Origin: Alcanivorax sp. UBA4485 | GTDB lineage: Bacteria; Pseudomonadota; Gammaproteobacteria; Pseudomonadales; Alcanivoracaceae | DNA: 27,543 nt | Assembly (NCBI GenBank): GCA_002389055.1 | Contig: DGNT01000046.1 | Location: 1-27,543 of the forward strand | Direction: 5' to 3' | Shown here: piece after piece, positions 6,975 through 14,673 of the stretch | Layout: the number at the start of each line of letters is the position of its first letter | Numbering within the stretch: the stretch's first letter is position 1 | The notes under the pieces: model-generated | Told to the model about the DNA's origin: nothing | Databases searched by the model: none | The model's input: the letters and a program-made list of their open reading frames with translations, nothing else | Made by a program: the position numbers and the translations under genes

Positions 6975-9767
6975 TCATCCTTCCTCCCCATTCCATGCGC
7001 GATGCAACCCGATTTCCTGGCTGTAGTTCATGGACGACTCTTCTTCCGCCAACCACAACTGGCTGAACTTCAAGCCTGGAAAACGTTCCACCAGCGCATC
7101 GCGCTGAGCCGATAGCGGCTGCGGCCATTCGGGCAGACGTCTTGCCAGGGATTCGCGGGCTTGCAGTTGGCTTCGCTCCCAGGCGAACTGCCCTGCGTCC
7201 ACCCAGGGCGTCAACGCACCGCGCTCGTCTCGGCGGACCAGGGTGACGGTGATGTTGGGTTCCTCGTTCAGACGGGTGCCGATGTCGAGATTCAGGTCGT
7301 CCATCCAGCCGTGGCTCGCCTGGGTGCTATAGCCTTGATCCATCTTCAAGCGGTTGAAGCCCGCCATGGCTCGGCGGCTGCTGCGCTCGCCTTCTTGGTC
7401 CAAATGGCGTTTTTGCAGCCCCTCAGGAATCCAGGACTCGGCGTCTTCACCGAACACGGATTCGATTAGGTGGCGGGCACGGCCGGGCATATCGATGCCG
7501 CCTTCATCGCGCAGGGTCCGCAGGGTTAGCCAGAGCTGGCCGTGGTCTCGGTATACGGCGCCGGTTCCCGGCAGATGGGCGGAAAGCCAGTCAGAGGCCG
7601 GCCGGTCTTCATAAGGCGGCGTGAACAGATGCAGCACCGGCGATGGGCGCTGATCGTCGGTATCCACGAGATTGCCGCTGCCATCCCGGCGGTGGCGGTG
7701 CAGACGCCCGGCGCGCTGAATCAGCAAGTCCATGGGCGCCAGGTCGCTGATCATCTGATCGAAGTCCAGATCCAGGGATTGCTCCACCACCTGGGTGCTA
7801 ATCAGAATCCAGCCGGCCCGGGTTTCGGCCGTGGACGTCTTGCCGAACCGTTCCAGTGCCGCTTGCTCTATGGCCTGGCGGTCCGCCATGACAAAGCGGC
7901 TATGAAACAGCACGACTTTGTCCGGGTCCGGCGCCAGGTCACACAGGGTCTGATACGCGGAGATGGCATCGTCCACGGTGTTGCGTATCCAGCAACCGCA
8001 CTGGCCGCTCTCCGCCGTATCAAGCAGATGCTCAATCACCGCCTCCGGTTTGTTGAACATTTCCACCGCCACCCGGCGAATCACGCTGTCACGAGTGGCA
8101 AGAGGCGTTTGCTCCAGGCCTTGATCGGTAATACGGGTGGCCAGCGGGAAAGAGGGCTGTTCCTCCACGACCTCCGCAGCCAGGCCCCGGCCTTTTCGGT
8201 AGGCCGCAACCAGGTTGCGCTTCATGGCGTGGGGCAAGGTGGCGGTAAGCAGAATGGCACTGCCACCCTGTTGGGCGTGGGCTTGGAGAACCGCTTCCAG
8301 TAGCCCGGCCATGTAGTCGTCACAGGCATGAACCTCGTCCACCACCAGCACCTTATTGGCCAGACCAATCAACCTCAGAGTCTGGTGTTTGAAGGGCAAT
8401 ACCGCCATAAGGACCTGATCCACGGTGCCCACGCCGACATCCGCCAACAACGCCTTCTTGCGCGAATCGGCGAACCATTGATTACAGGCGGACGATGCGG
8501 TTTGTTCGCCGTCGCCATAAGCATGATCCCGCGACTGCTCGGACACCACGGAGTGAGCGAAGTCAGCGTTCAGGTGACGCGCCCCATGGGCCAGCACCAA
8601 ATTGGGTACCTGTTGTTCATCAAACCAACGGCGGTAGACACCGGCCACGCGCCCATACATGGCGTTGGAGGTGGCCATGGTGGGCAAACCGAAATACACA
8701 CCCTGGGCCTGGCCGTGCTCCAGAAGACGATGCACCAATGTCATGGCGGCTTCGGTCTTACCGGCGCCGGTAACGTCTTCCAGAACAAACAATTGTGGGC
8801 CGGGCCGCCAGGGCAGGTCCTGCGCCCACTGTTGCAAAGGCGTCGGCTCGAAACCAAAGAAACGTCGTACTCCCGGAAAGGAAGACGGGGCAAGCGGCGC
8901 GCCAAAGCCCAATCCTGCCAGCGCCAGCTCAGCCCTGGGCAACGCCCTGCTCTGCCAGTAATCACCCAGCGCTTGCGGTGTGGCCTGATAGGGGAATACG
9001 GACTGATCAGACCCCAGCCAGTCCGCCAGCACCGCAAAGCCCGCCAGGTGCCAGGTCAGCTTTCTAAACTGCTTGAGCCAATTCTTATCCTGCACAAGCT
9101 GCTCGGGCCATTGCGGACGAAGCCAGCTTGCGACTTCGCATGTATATTCCCACGCGGCCTGATGGTCTTCGGGAAATCCCGGCGACGGTGTCCTATTGTT
9201 TCCGGCGTCCACGGGCTTGCCATGGTGCCCGAATGACATGCCCAACAAGACACGTAGAAAGCCTTTGGCATCACTTCCCGACTCACTCCACCCCCAGGCT
9301 TGCAACCCCTCCCTCTTGAGCTCGTCTTTCAAGAAGGCTTTTAGGAACACGGCGCCCGCTTCGCTGTGATGGGGCCATTCCGCCGTGCCGTAAGCCAGCG
9401 AGGTATCTGGCTTAACCAGTTCCGGCAAGTCCGGGTCGGCCAGGGACTGAAACGCCCGAGCAAATTTACCCAAGTCATGCACGGCCAGGCTGAAAACAAA
9501 CAGAGACCGTAGTTGTTCCGGCTCCAGCGACATCGCTGAGGCCAGTTCCTGGCAGCGAGCCGTATGCGGCGCCAGTAAGTGGTAACCCACCGCCGCCACA
9601 TCCAGACTGTGGAATGGCAGCAGGTGGCAAGGATTCTCATCCTTCCGGTCTCCGCTCGGCTTCGCCTTCCCCCAGTAACGGAAGAAGCACGGTGCATCTT
9701 TCCAGTCCAAGTTCACGCCTCGATGTCCGTTGGTCAACAACAACGTAGCACTCCCTCTGCCCACCAA
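6975..9767 (-). CDS. cas3: Type I-E helicase-nuclease Cas3
   Basis: A 930-residue fusion of an HD nuclease and a superfamily 2 helicase. HD-domain residues visible are H53 (FHSLDVAAV), H97-D98 (VHDLGKFARAFQ), H181-H182 (FGHHGKP) and D249. The helicase part has Walker A DVTGAGKTEA (331-340), the DEVH box (477-480), motif III TAT (508-510), QSLDLDFD (663-670) and motif VI QRAGRLHRH (684-692). Cas3 is recruited by Cascade and shreds the target. It is the first gene of the operon. The first 25-30 residues extend beyond the usual start (family alignment begins near FFRYWGKAKP at 29), so a TTG or GTG start some 25-50 bases further in is possible. Confidence 0.95.
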   Translation of the reverse strand: MVGRGSATLLLTNGHRGVNLDWKDAPCFFRYWGKAKPSGDRKDENPCHLLPFHSLDVAAVGYHLLAPHTARCQELASAMSLEPEQLRSLFVFSLAVHDLGKFARAFQSLADPDLPELVKPDTSLAYGTAEWPHHSEAGAVFLKAFLKDELKREGLQAWGWSESGSDAKGFLRVLLGMSFGHHGKPVDAGNNRTPSPGFPEDHQAAWEYTCEVASWLRPQWPEQLVQDKNWLKQFRKLTWHLAGFAVLADWLGSDQSVFPYQATPQALGDYWQSRALPRAELALAGLGFGAPLAPSSFPGVRRFFGFEPTPLQQWAQDLPWRPGPQLFVLEDVTGAGKTEAAMTLVHRLLEHGQAQGVYFGLPTMATSNAMYGRVAGVYRRWFDEQQVPNLVLAHGARHLNADFAHSVVSEQSRDHAYGDGEQTASSACNQWFADSRKKALLADVGVGTVDQVLMAVLPFKHQTLRLIGLANKVLVVDEVHACDDYMAGLLEAVLQAHAQQGGSAILLTATLPHAMKRNLVAAYRKGRGLAAEVVEEQPSFPLATRITDQGLEQTPLATRDSVIRRVAVEMFNKPEAVIEHLLDTAESGQCGCWIRNTVDDAISAYQTLCDLAPDPDKVVLFHSRFVMADRQAIEQAALERFGKTSTAETRAGWILISTQVVEQSLDLDFDQMISDLAPMDLLIQRAGRLHRHRRDGSGNLVDTDDQRPSPVLHLFTPPYEDRPASDWLSAHLPGTGAVYRDHGQLWLTLRTLRDEGGIDMPGRARHLIESVFGEDAESWIPEGLQKRHLDQEGERSSRRAMAGFNRLKMDQGYSTQASHGWMDDLNLDIGTRLNEEPNITVTLVRRDERGALTPWVDAGQFAWERSQLQARESLARRLPEWPQPLSAQRDALVERFPGLKFSQLWLAEEESSMNYSQEIGLHRAWNGEEG

Positions 9768-9839
9768 ACGGCATCACTGGATATCCGGCCAGTATTGTGG
9801 CTACAATATCGAAAATGTGGCCACAAGAGGGCTCTGTCA
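9768..9839. promoter_or_regulatory. Divergent control region between cas3 and the antitoxin gene
   Basis: This 72-base gap must hold the cas operon promoter (-) and the toxin-antitoxin promoter (+). Two palindromes are visible: ATTGT-GGCT-ACAAT at 9794-9807 and the perfect TGTGGCCACA at 9816-9825. Their centres are 20 bp apart, two helical turns, as for a cooperative operator. On the + strand TACAAT (9802-9807) is a good -10 inside the first palindrome. On the - strand TTGACA (9840-9835, overlapping the antitoxin start codon) is a perfect -35, though no equally good -10 follows at 17 bases. Autoregulation by the antitoxin is likely; an effect on cas3 is an inference. Confidence 0.55.
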
Positions 9840-10133
9840 ATGGATGTCTCGGTACGCGACCTTAAAAACCATCTGTCCGAATACTTGCGCCGAGTGCAGG
9901 CAGGCGAGGACATCCGGGTTACCTCCCGTGGCCGCGTTATCGCGCGCCTGTCAGGCGATACCCAAGAAGCCGGCGACGAGTCGGACCAGGCGTTCATTGA
10001 ACGGCTTGAGTCGCAAGCCTGGGTAAACCCGGCCACGACACCCGGCGAGAAACCGCGCGGTGTTCGGCACCCCGCGCCGGCCCGGCCCGGCACCCCTAGC
10101 AGTGACGACCTGATTGATTGGGTACGCGAATGA
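9840..10133 (+). CDS. Phd/YefM-type antitoxin of the cas3-adjacent VapBC-like pair
   Basis: A 97-residue protein. The N-terminal half reads MDVSVRDLKNHLSEYLRRV, then AGEDIRVTSRGRVIARL, the typical Phd/YefM DNA-binding fold. The C-terminal half is proline-rich and poorly structured, ending SSDDLIDWVRE, and probably wraps the toxin. The open frame extends further upstream into cas3, but the ATG at 9840 gives the family N-terminus. The stop overlaps the toxin start by 4 bases (ATGA), so the pair is coupled. Antitoxins of this kind repress their own promoter, and paired palindromes lie just upstream. The pair sits back-to-back with the cas operon, which may stabilise the locus. Confidence 0.85.
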   Translation: MDVSVRDLKNHLSEYLRRVQAGEDIRVTSRGRVIARLSGDTQEAGDESDQAFIERLESQAWVNPATTPGEKPRGVRHPAPARPGTPSSDDLIDWVRE

Positions 10134-10558
10134 TCGTGTATCTGGACACGTCCGCGTTCTTGAAGCTGTACCTCGATGAGGACGGCGGCGACCAGACTCG
10201 GGAGGCGATCGATAAGGCGGGCGTGATCTGTACCCATCTGATCACTTACGTCGAAATGCGAGCGGCTCTGGCCAGAGCCCACAGGATGCAGCGCATCACC
10301 GACGCGGAACTAATCCAGTATCAAGAGCAATTTGAGCGGGACTGGATCACGGTGCGCACCGTCAATATCGACATACCCATGGTGCGCCGTGCCGGAGAAC
10401 TGGCCGCCCGCCATGAGCTGCGTGGGTACGACAGTGTTCACCTGGCCTGTGCGGACCGGGTAAGAAGTATTAAACCGATACGCAAACCCATGATCTTCGC
10501 CGCTTTTGATAAAAAACTTCTCGCGGCGGCCCAAGAGCTGGGCCTGTCCTCATTGTAG
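10130..10558 (+). CDS. vapC: VapC-type PIN-domain ribonuclease toxin
   Basis: A 142-residue PIN-domain protein with all four acidic residues of the metal site: D6 (IVYLDTSAFLK), E42 (YVEMRAAL), D101 (GYDSVHLA) and D127 (FDKKLL). VapC toxins cleave tRNA or rRNA when freed from their antitoxin. The start MIVYLDTSAF at 10130 is preferred over an upstream codon because it begins directly at the first PIN strand and overlaps the antitoxin stop. The gene ends 22 bases before the convergent WYL regulator gene. It appears intact and potentially active. Confidence 0.88.
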   Translation: MIVYLDTSAFLKLYLDEDGGDQTREAIDKAGVICTHLITYVEMRAALARAHRMQRITDAELIQYQEQFERDWITVRTVNIDIPMVRRAGELAARHELRGYDSVHLACADRVRSIKPIRKPMIFAAFDKKLLAAAQELGLSSL

Positions 10559-10580
10559 CCCCATTTCATAGCCATCGCCC

Positions 10581-11543
10581 CTACTTATATACGTTCAAAG
10601 CGCGATCTAAACGATCACGCACCCCCTCTCGCAACGCCTTCGGGCCCAACACCTCCACATCCGGACCGTAACGCAGCACCTCCATAATCAGCTCCGTCGG
10701 GTCGGAATACGGCATTCGCAGGTGGTAACCGTCATCCCGCCACTCCCCTTCCTGGTCCGGATGCCAGCATTCATCGGCCACCCAGCGTGCCGCCCGGGGC
10801 GAAAAGCGCAGATGTGCCTCAGCAACAGGCTCACCGGAAAACAGCCCGAAACTGTCGTCCATGAACCGGTCCAATTGGTCCACGGCCACTTCCCGGGCGG
10901 GCTCATCCGAGACCTCAAACGCAACAATCCGGTCCAGGGAGAACAGCCGCAAATCACACGCCTGCTCGCAATCAGCAAGGAGGTACCAGTTATGCCGGTA
11001 ATGCAGCAGTCGCTGAGGATGCACAGTCCGCTCACTGTGATAGTCACGGCTGCGCGGCATATAGCGAATAGTGAGACGCTTGCCAGCCAGGGTGGCATCG
11101 GCAGCGGAAATAAAAATGTGGTTGGCTACGGCACGCTGCTGCACGGCTTGCAGCCGGACTTTGTCGCTCAGCCTCTCGGCGTGATCGCCCGCATCACCCA
11201 GTAAACGCCGGACTCGTTGGCGCAAGGGCGTGAGCCGGTGGCCCATCAAACCAGGCTGCACGGATTCCAGTAGCTGCTCGCAGGCCAGCAGCGCGTATAG
11301 CTCACTGGCGTTCATCCAAAAACCCGGCAGCTCGAATTCCGAAGCTTCCGGGTCATAGTGGTGGCCGTTGCGTTCACGGTCGTAGACGATGGGCGCGCCG
11401 AAGAAATCCCGTAGATACTGAAAATCCTGGGTGACGGTATTACGGGTTACCCCCAACTCTTCGGTAAAACGCCGCATGGGTACTGGGCGCCGAGCGTGAC
11501 GCAACAAGCCATGAATGCGGTAAAAGCGCTCAAGGCGGGTCAC
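10581..11543 (-). CDS. WYL-domain transcriptional regulator (HTH-WYL-WCX)
   Basis: A 320-residue protein with an N-terminal winged helix-turn-helix (about 1-60: FTEELGVTRNTVTQDFQYLRD), a linker helix region, a central WYL domain (about 150-215, with HNWYLLADCE and LFSLDRI) and a C-terminal WCX extension (about 235-320). This layout is shared with regulators such as BrxR/CapW and with WYL proteins found beside CRISPR-Cas loci, which are thought to sense nucleotide ligands or nucleic acid. It is not in the cas operon but sits about 800 bases from the cas3 start. A perfect palindrome lies in its own upstream region. Regulation of the cas genes is plausible but not shown by the sequence. Confidence 0.85.
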   Translation of the reverse strand: MTRLERFYRIHGLLRHARRPVPMRRFTEELGVTRNTVTQDFQYLRDFFGAPIVYDRERNGHHYDPEASEFELPGFWMNASELYALLACEQLLESVQPGLMGHRLTPLRQRVRRLLGDAGDHAERLSDKVRLQAVQQRAVANHIFISAADATLAGKRLTIRYMPRSRDYHSERTVHPQRLLHYRHNWYLLADCEQACDLRLFSLDRIVAFEVSDEPAREVAVDQLDRFMDDSFGLFSGEPVAEAHLRFSPRAARWVADECWHPDQEGEWRDDGYHLRMPYSDPTELIMEVLRYGPDVEVLGPKALREGVRDRLDRALNVYK

Positions 11544-11587
11544 GGCAAATCCTTATGCGTTTTTATTGATGTTTTGACTCTAGCTCT

Positions 11588-11605
11588 TTGTGACTTTGGT
11601 CACAA
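11588..11605. promoter_or_regulatory. Palindrome upstream of the WYL regulator gene
   Basis: TTGTGAC and GTCACAA form a perfect 7-bp inverted repeat around TTTG, 45 bases upstream of the WYL gene start (- strand). This is a reasonable place for an autoregulatory operator. The half-site resembles TTGTGGC/GCCACAA (9795-9801 with 9820-9826) in the cas3/antitoxin gap. The core TGTGA-N-TCACA also resembles a CRP-type site, which is an alternative reading. Confidence 0.4.
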
Positions 11606-11739
11606 CTCCCCTGCCGACCGGTGCACCCCTGGATCAGCAACTCGAATTTCGTATACTACCGGTGGCTGGCGCATGTGCCGCCCCCGGCATTAGGGCCACC
11701 AGGTGCGCACGCTACCCACGGGAGCCGGCCCGTGGGACC

Positions 11740-11977
11740 TCAGCGCAACGCTTCCCAGTCTTTCTCGGCCACCGACGCAGTCGGTCGCTTGACCCCCGCT
11801 ACGCTGTTCTTGAGCGCCTCCAGCGGGGGAGCACTTATCCACGCGATAGCGGCGCACCTCCAGAACGGGCTTGCCGTGGTCGGTTACCACCACGGGCGAA
11901 TCGGTATCCTCGATCTTGCGGAAGAACTCGAAGGCCCGCGCCTTGAATTGTGACTTCGTAACTCGCTCCGCATCCAT
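11740..11977 (-). pseudogene. Frameshifted Phd/YefM-type antitoxin
   Basis: The first half reads as an antitoxin: MDAERVTKSQFKARAFEFF, RKIEDTDSPVVVTDHGKPVL and EVRRYRVDKCSP. After that the frame runs into nonsense. Removing one base from the five-C run on the coding strand (11825-11829 on +) restores SPLEALKNSVAGVKRPTASV and AEKDWEALR followed by a stop at 11740-11742. This matches the paralogue at 24096-24305, which has four C at the same place (RSPLEVLRNSVADFKRPT). No toxin gene is adjacent. A programmed frameshift or a sequencing error at the homopolymer cannot be excluded. Confidence 0.7.
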
Positions 11978-12074
11978 TGACATACCCTAGCCACTTTCGC
12001 GTGGTTATTGACCATAAGCGGTAAAGGCTACAGTGCCAGTCCTACCCTTCACATCGGAGTACACCCAGCGGTTA

Positions 12075-12164
12075 CAGCTTATCCCCGCGAATGCGGGGAA
12101 CAGTGGAATTGCCGGAACGAGGGATCGGCGGCGAACGGTTTATCCCCGCAGGTGCGGGGAACAG
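12075..12164 (-). CRISPR. Two-repeat CRISPR remnant, probable trailer end of the main array
   Basis: Two 29-base repeats at 12075-12103 and 12136-12164 flank a 32-base spacer (12104-12135). The second is identical to the array B repeat. The first differs at five positions (2, 4, 15, 16 and 17). Degenerate terminal repeats are normal at the leader-distal end, and for - strand arrays that end is at the lower coordinate, as here. No leader-like sequence follows the second repeat; the sequence goes straight into an IS630 fragment. I infer that this is the far end of array B, now 9.6 kb away. Confidence 0.85.
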
Positions 12165-12304
12165 CTCGGGGGTACGTGGAAAGTCTCAACGGGAAGCTGA
12201 AACTGTTCTTTCTTCCGCCTTATTCGCCAGAACTGAACCCCGACGAATCCGTTTGGGGCTACATCAAATATCACCACGTTGGAAAGAAGGTCATCCAGAT
12301 TTAG
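12165..12304 (+). pseudogene. IS630-family transposase, C-terminal fragment
   Basis: The frame entering directly from the CRISPR repeat reads RGYVESLNGKLKLFFLPPYS, then PELNPDESVWGYIKYHHVGK, and stops at 12302-12304. LPPYSPELNPDE-VW is the diagnostic end of the IS630/Tc1 DDE transposase, with the third catalytic acid in NPDE. Only about 45 of roughly 350 residues remain and no inverted repeats were found, so this is a dead remnant. Its 5' edge coincides exactly with the end of a CRISPR repeat, suggesting that the array was broken here. Confidence 0.75.
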
Positions 12305-12305
12305 C

Positions 12306-12513
12306 TTATATCTCCGGGTAATGTTCGCTTACTTTATTTCTGATTAGTAGGTCTTGCCGTTGTTGCGCCGTGACCTTCTGCATGCCCCAGTCATCCAGGA
12401 TCAGCAGGTCGGTCTTCAGCAACTGATTCATCAGCCGTGCGTAGCTGCCATCGCCGTGGGCGATGCGCAGTTGTTCGAACAGGCGCGGCACGCGCAAGTA
12501 GCGAACCGAGAGC
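12306..12513 (-). pseudogene. istB: IS21-family helper ATPase IstB, internal fragment
   Basis: Read on the - strand, the sequence gives LSVRYLRVPRLFEQLRIAHG, then DGSYARLMNQLLKTDLLILD, then DWGMQKVTAQQRQDLL. This is the Walker B region (LLILDDWG) of IstB, the AAA+ helper of IS21 transposases. Both ends are missing: the 5' side runs into an IS256-like fragment, and the 3' side changes abruptly after QDLL to unrelated sequence. It cannot make a working protein. Confidence 0.75.
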
Positions 12514-12518
12514 CCCTC

Positions 12519-12650
12519 GATGACTCAGCACTGAAAGTGGCCTTCTTGGCGATCCAGCAGGCGTCAAAGAAATGGACCATGCCAATCCATGATTGGGGCC
12601 GCCATTGAATTGTTACTTATCGAATTCGGTGACCGCCCTGGACGGCCACC
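12519..12650 (+). pseudogene. IS256-family transposase, C-terminal fragment
   Basis: The + strand reads DDSALKVAFLAIQQASKKWT then MPIHDWG, the well-known C-terminal motif of IS256/Mutator-type transposases (ALKVLYLAI...KKWT-PI-DW). With a one-base correction it continues G-AIELLLIEFGDR, and with another R-LDGHL. The reading frame is thus shifted at least twice. Only the last 40 or so residues remain. It abuts the istB fragment and precedes the catabolic operon. Confidence 0.65.
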
Positions 12651-12730
12651 TGTTCCATTTATCGGCATTATGGGACATTGCTATCAATGTCCCGGCCGGC
12701 ATCGCACCGATAGGATGCTAATAGGGGCCG

Positions 12731-13891
12731 TCATAGTGATCGCCCAATCAGCTCCTTCATGATCTCGTTGGTGCCACCGTAGATTTTTTGCACCCGCGCA
12801 GCGGCGTACATCTGCGCGATGGGATACTCCATCAGATAGCCATAGCCGCCGAACACTTGCAGACAGCGGTCGATGATGGCGACCTGCTTGTCGGTACCGA
12901 GCAACTTAGCCATTGAAGCGGTGGCAGGGTCGAGATCACCGTCCATGTAGCGCTGGACGCAGTGATCCATAAAGGTTTTCGCGGCCAACACCTCGGTCTT
13001 GCACTCGGCAAGCACGAAGCGCGTGTTCTGGAAATCCAGGATTGGCTTGCCAAACGCCGTCCGTACCTTGGCATACTTGATCGCCTCCAAGACTGCGGCT
13101 TCGGCCATCGCGACACCGGCAATCCCGATAATCAAGCGCTCACGGGGTAGCTGCTCCATCAACTGGAAGAAGCCCTGGCCTTCTTCGCCACCAAGCAAAT
13201 TCTCCGCGGGTACGCGCATGTCGATGAAGGTAAGCTCGCGCGTGTCCTGGCCGTGTTGCCCAACCTTCTGCAGCACCCGTCCGCGCTCATAGCCCTCGAC
13301 CTTGTCCACCTCGACCACGAATAATGAAATACCACGGGCGCCTTCTGACTTGTCAGTCTTGGCCACGACAACCATCAGGTCAGCGTGGGTGGCGTTCGAG
13401 ATGAACGTCTTTGACCCATTGATCACGTAGTGATCGCCGTCGCGGATCGCGGTCGTACGCACTGCCTGCAGATCCGATCCCGTGCCGGGCTCGGTCATAG
13501 CGATGCCAATCACCTTCTCACCATTCGCCATTGCCGGAATCCAGCGTTGCTTCTGCGCCTCTGTTGCATAAGCCGCTACGTAATGGGCGACGATGGTCGA
13601 GTGTACGCTGAATCCGAACGCAGTGTCTCGGGCTAGCGCCAGCTCCTCTTGGACCACGGCCTCGTGGCCGAAGTTGCCACCACCACCACCGTACTCATCG
13701 GGCAGGCCAGTACACAATAAACCAGCAGCGCCGCTTTTGTTCCATAACCCACGGTCAACCTGGTGCTGCTCAGCCCATCGCTCCTGGTTAGGCGTGACTT
13801 CGCGGGCGAAGAACTTGGCCGCTTGGTCGCGCAGCAACGTGTGGTCCTCGGCCTCCCAAGGTGCCTTATAATCGGGAAACAATTCGCTCAT
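12731..13891 (-). CDS. Acyl-CoA dehydrogenase, long-chain type
   Basis: A 386-residue flavoprotein of the acyl-CoA dehydrogenase family; it introduces the alpha-beta double bond into an acyl-CoA, passing electrons to ETF. Visible landmarks are AMTEPGTGSDLQAVRT (131-146, FAD/substrate loop), FISNATHADLMVVVAKTD (163-180), FGGYGYLMEYP and the C-terminal IYGGTNEIMKELI. That last motif has G where short- and medium-chain enzymes have the catalytic glutamate. This is typical of the LCAD/isovaleryl type, in which the base is a glutamate of the LPRERL helix (E251 here). It is the last gene of the operon, 5 bases after the enoyl-CoA hydratase gene. The substrate cannot be told from sequence. Confidence 0.92.
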   Translation of the reverse strand: MSELFPDYKAPWEAEDHTLLRDQAAKFFAREVTPNQERWAEQHQVDRGLWNKSGAAGLLCTGLPDEYGGGGGNFGHEAVVQEELALARDTAFGFSVHSTIVAHYVAAYATEAQKQRWIPAMANGEKVIGIAMTEPGTGSDLQAVRTTAIRDGDHYVINGSKTFISNATHADLMVVVAKTDKSEGARGISLFVVEVDKVEGYERGRVLQKVGQHGQDTRELTFIDMRVPAENLLGGEEGQGFFQLMEQLPRERLIIGIAGVAMAEAAVLEAIKYAKVRTAFGKPILDFQNTRFVLAECKTEVLAAKTFMDHCVQRYMDGDLDPATASMAKLLGTDKQVAIIDRCLQVFGGYGYLMEYPIAQMYAAARVQKIYGGTNEIMKELIGRSL

Positions 13892-13896
13892 GGTGT

Positions 13897-14673
13897 TTAC
13901 TTTCCTGTGTAGTGAGGTGCTCGCTTCGCCAGAAAGGCGGCCTGACCCTCGTGGCTGTCGGCTGAGTGGATTGCCAAATGAAAGTTCTGCTTTTCATACT
14001 TGAGACCTTGGCTGAGTGATGTCTCAAAGGCCTGCAACGCCGCGTCTTTGGCCAGCGCTACGGCCAGCGGCGAATTGGCGGCGATATGTCCAGCCATTGC
14101 AAGTGCTTGGTCAAGAGCTTCACCCTCTGGGACCGTACGGGCGACGATGCCGTCGGCGCATGCGTCAGCCGCACTGATGAAATTGCCAGTCAGCAGCATG
14201 GTCATTGCCTTGGCTTTGCCTACCGCGCTTACCAAACGCTGCGTGGCGCCACCGCCGGGGATGACGCCAAGCTTGACCTCGGGCACCCCAAACTTCGCGG
14301 TGTCAGCTGAAATGACGATGTCACAGGCGAGAGCAAGCTCGCAGCCCCCGCCCAGGGCCAGGCCCTCTACGGCGGCGATAACGGGCTTGGGAAACCGTGC
14401 CAGGTCATCCCAGAACGTGCCACCAAGTGCTTTGCGTGGGCCGATCAACGCATCCTCACGAATACGATCAAAGGCGGTGATGTCGGCCCCCGAGCAGAAG
14501 TTCCCGGCGGCACCGTGAAGCACCACGGCACGCACGCTGTCGTCGTACCGAAAAGTCACCAGCGCCTGTCCCAGTGCGCTTAAGACTTCTTCGTTAAGTG
14601 CATTGCGGGCTTCTGGCCGATTGAGTTCGAGGATAACGATGGATTCGTTGCGGCGGATATTGAGAATAGCCAT
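13897..14673 (-). CDS. Enoyl-CoA hydratase/isomerase family protein
   Basis: A 258-residue crotonase-fold enzyme, the normal length. The oxyanion-hole segments NFCSGADI (58-65) and ALGGGCELALACD (106-118) are present. Both glutamates used by true hydratases are in place, E112 (GGCELA) and E132 (FGVPEVKLGVIPGGG), so hydration of a trans-2-enoyl-CoA is the likely reaction. The start overlaps the upstream acyl-CoA synthetase stop by one base, indicating coupled translation. It fits as the second beta-oxidation step of the pathway encoded by this operon. Confidence 0.92.
   Translation of the reverse strand: MAILNIRRNESIVILELNRPEARNALNEEVLSALGQALVTFRYDDSVRAVVLHGAAGNFCSGADITAFDRIREDALIGPRKALGGTFWDDLARFPKPVIAAVEGLALGGGCELALACDIVISADTAKFGVPEVKLGVIPGGGATQRLVSAVGKAKAMTMLLTGNFISAADACADGIVARTVPEGEALDQALAMAGHIAANSPLAVALAKDAALQAFETSLSQGLKYEKQNFHLAIHSADSHEGQAAFLAKRAPHYTGK

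Noticed and set aside
7542..9236. Two long + strand open frames opposite cas3
   Set aside because: They are antisense shadows of a well-supported Cas3 with all its helicase motifs. Their translations match nothing.
838..10136. An 11-base match (GCGAATGATCG) between the leader-proximal spacer edge of array A (838-848) and the vapC start (10126-10136), suggesting crRNA-like repression of the toxin
   Set aside because: Only 9 bases belong to the spacer, the adjacent bases do not form a usual type I-E PAM, and a match of this length is expected by chance in a window of this size.
12008..12304. A 98-residue + strand frame as one gene
   Set aside because: It is made of two CRISPR repeats plus a spacer fused in frame to an IS630 fragment, so it is not a real gene.
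12731..13891. Apparent loss of the catalytic glutamate in the acyl-CoA dehydrogenase (YGGT instead of YEGT)
   Set aside because: Long-chain and isovaleryl-type enzymes use a glutamate in another helix, present here in LPRERL. The gene at 26615-27543 has the same pattern.
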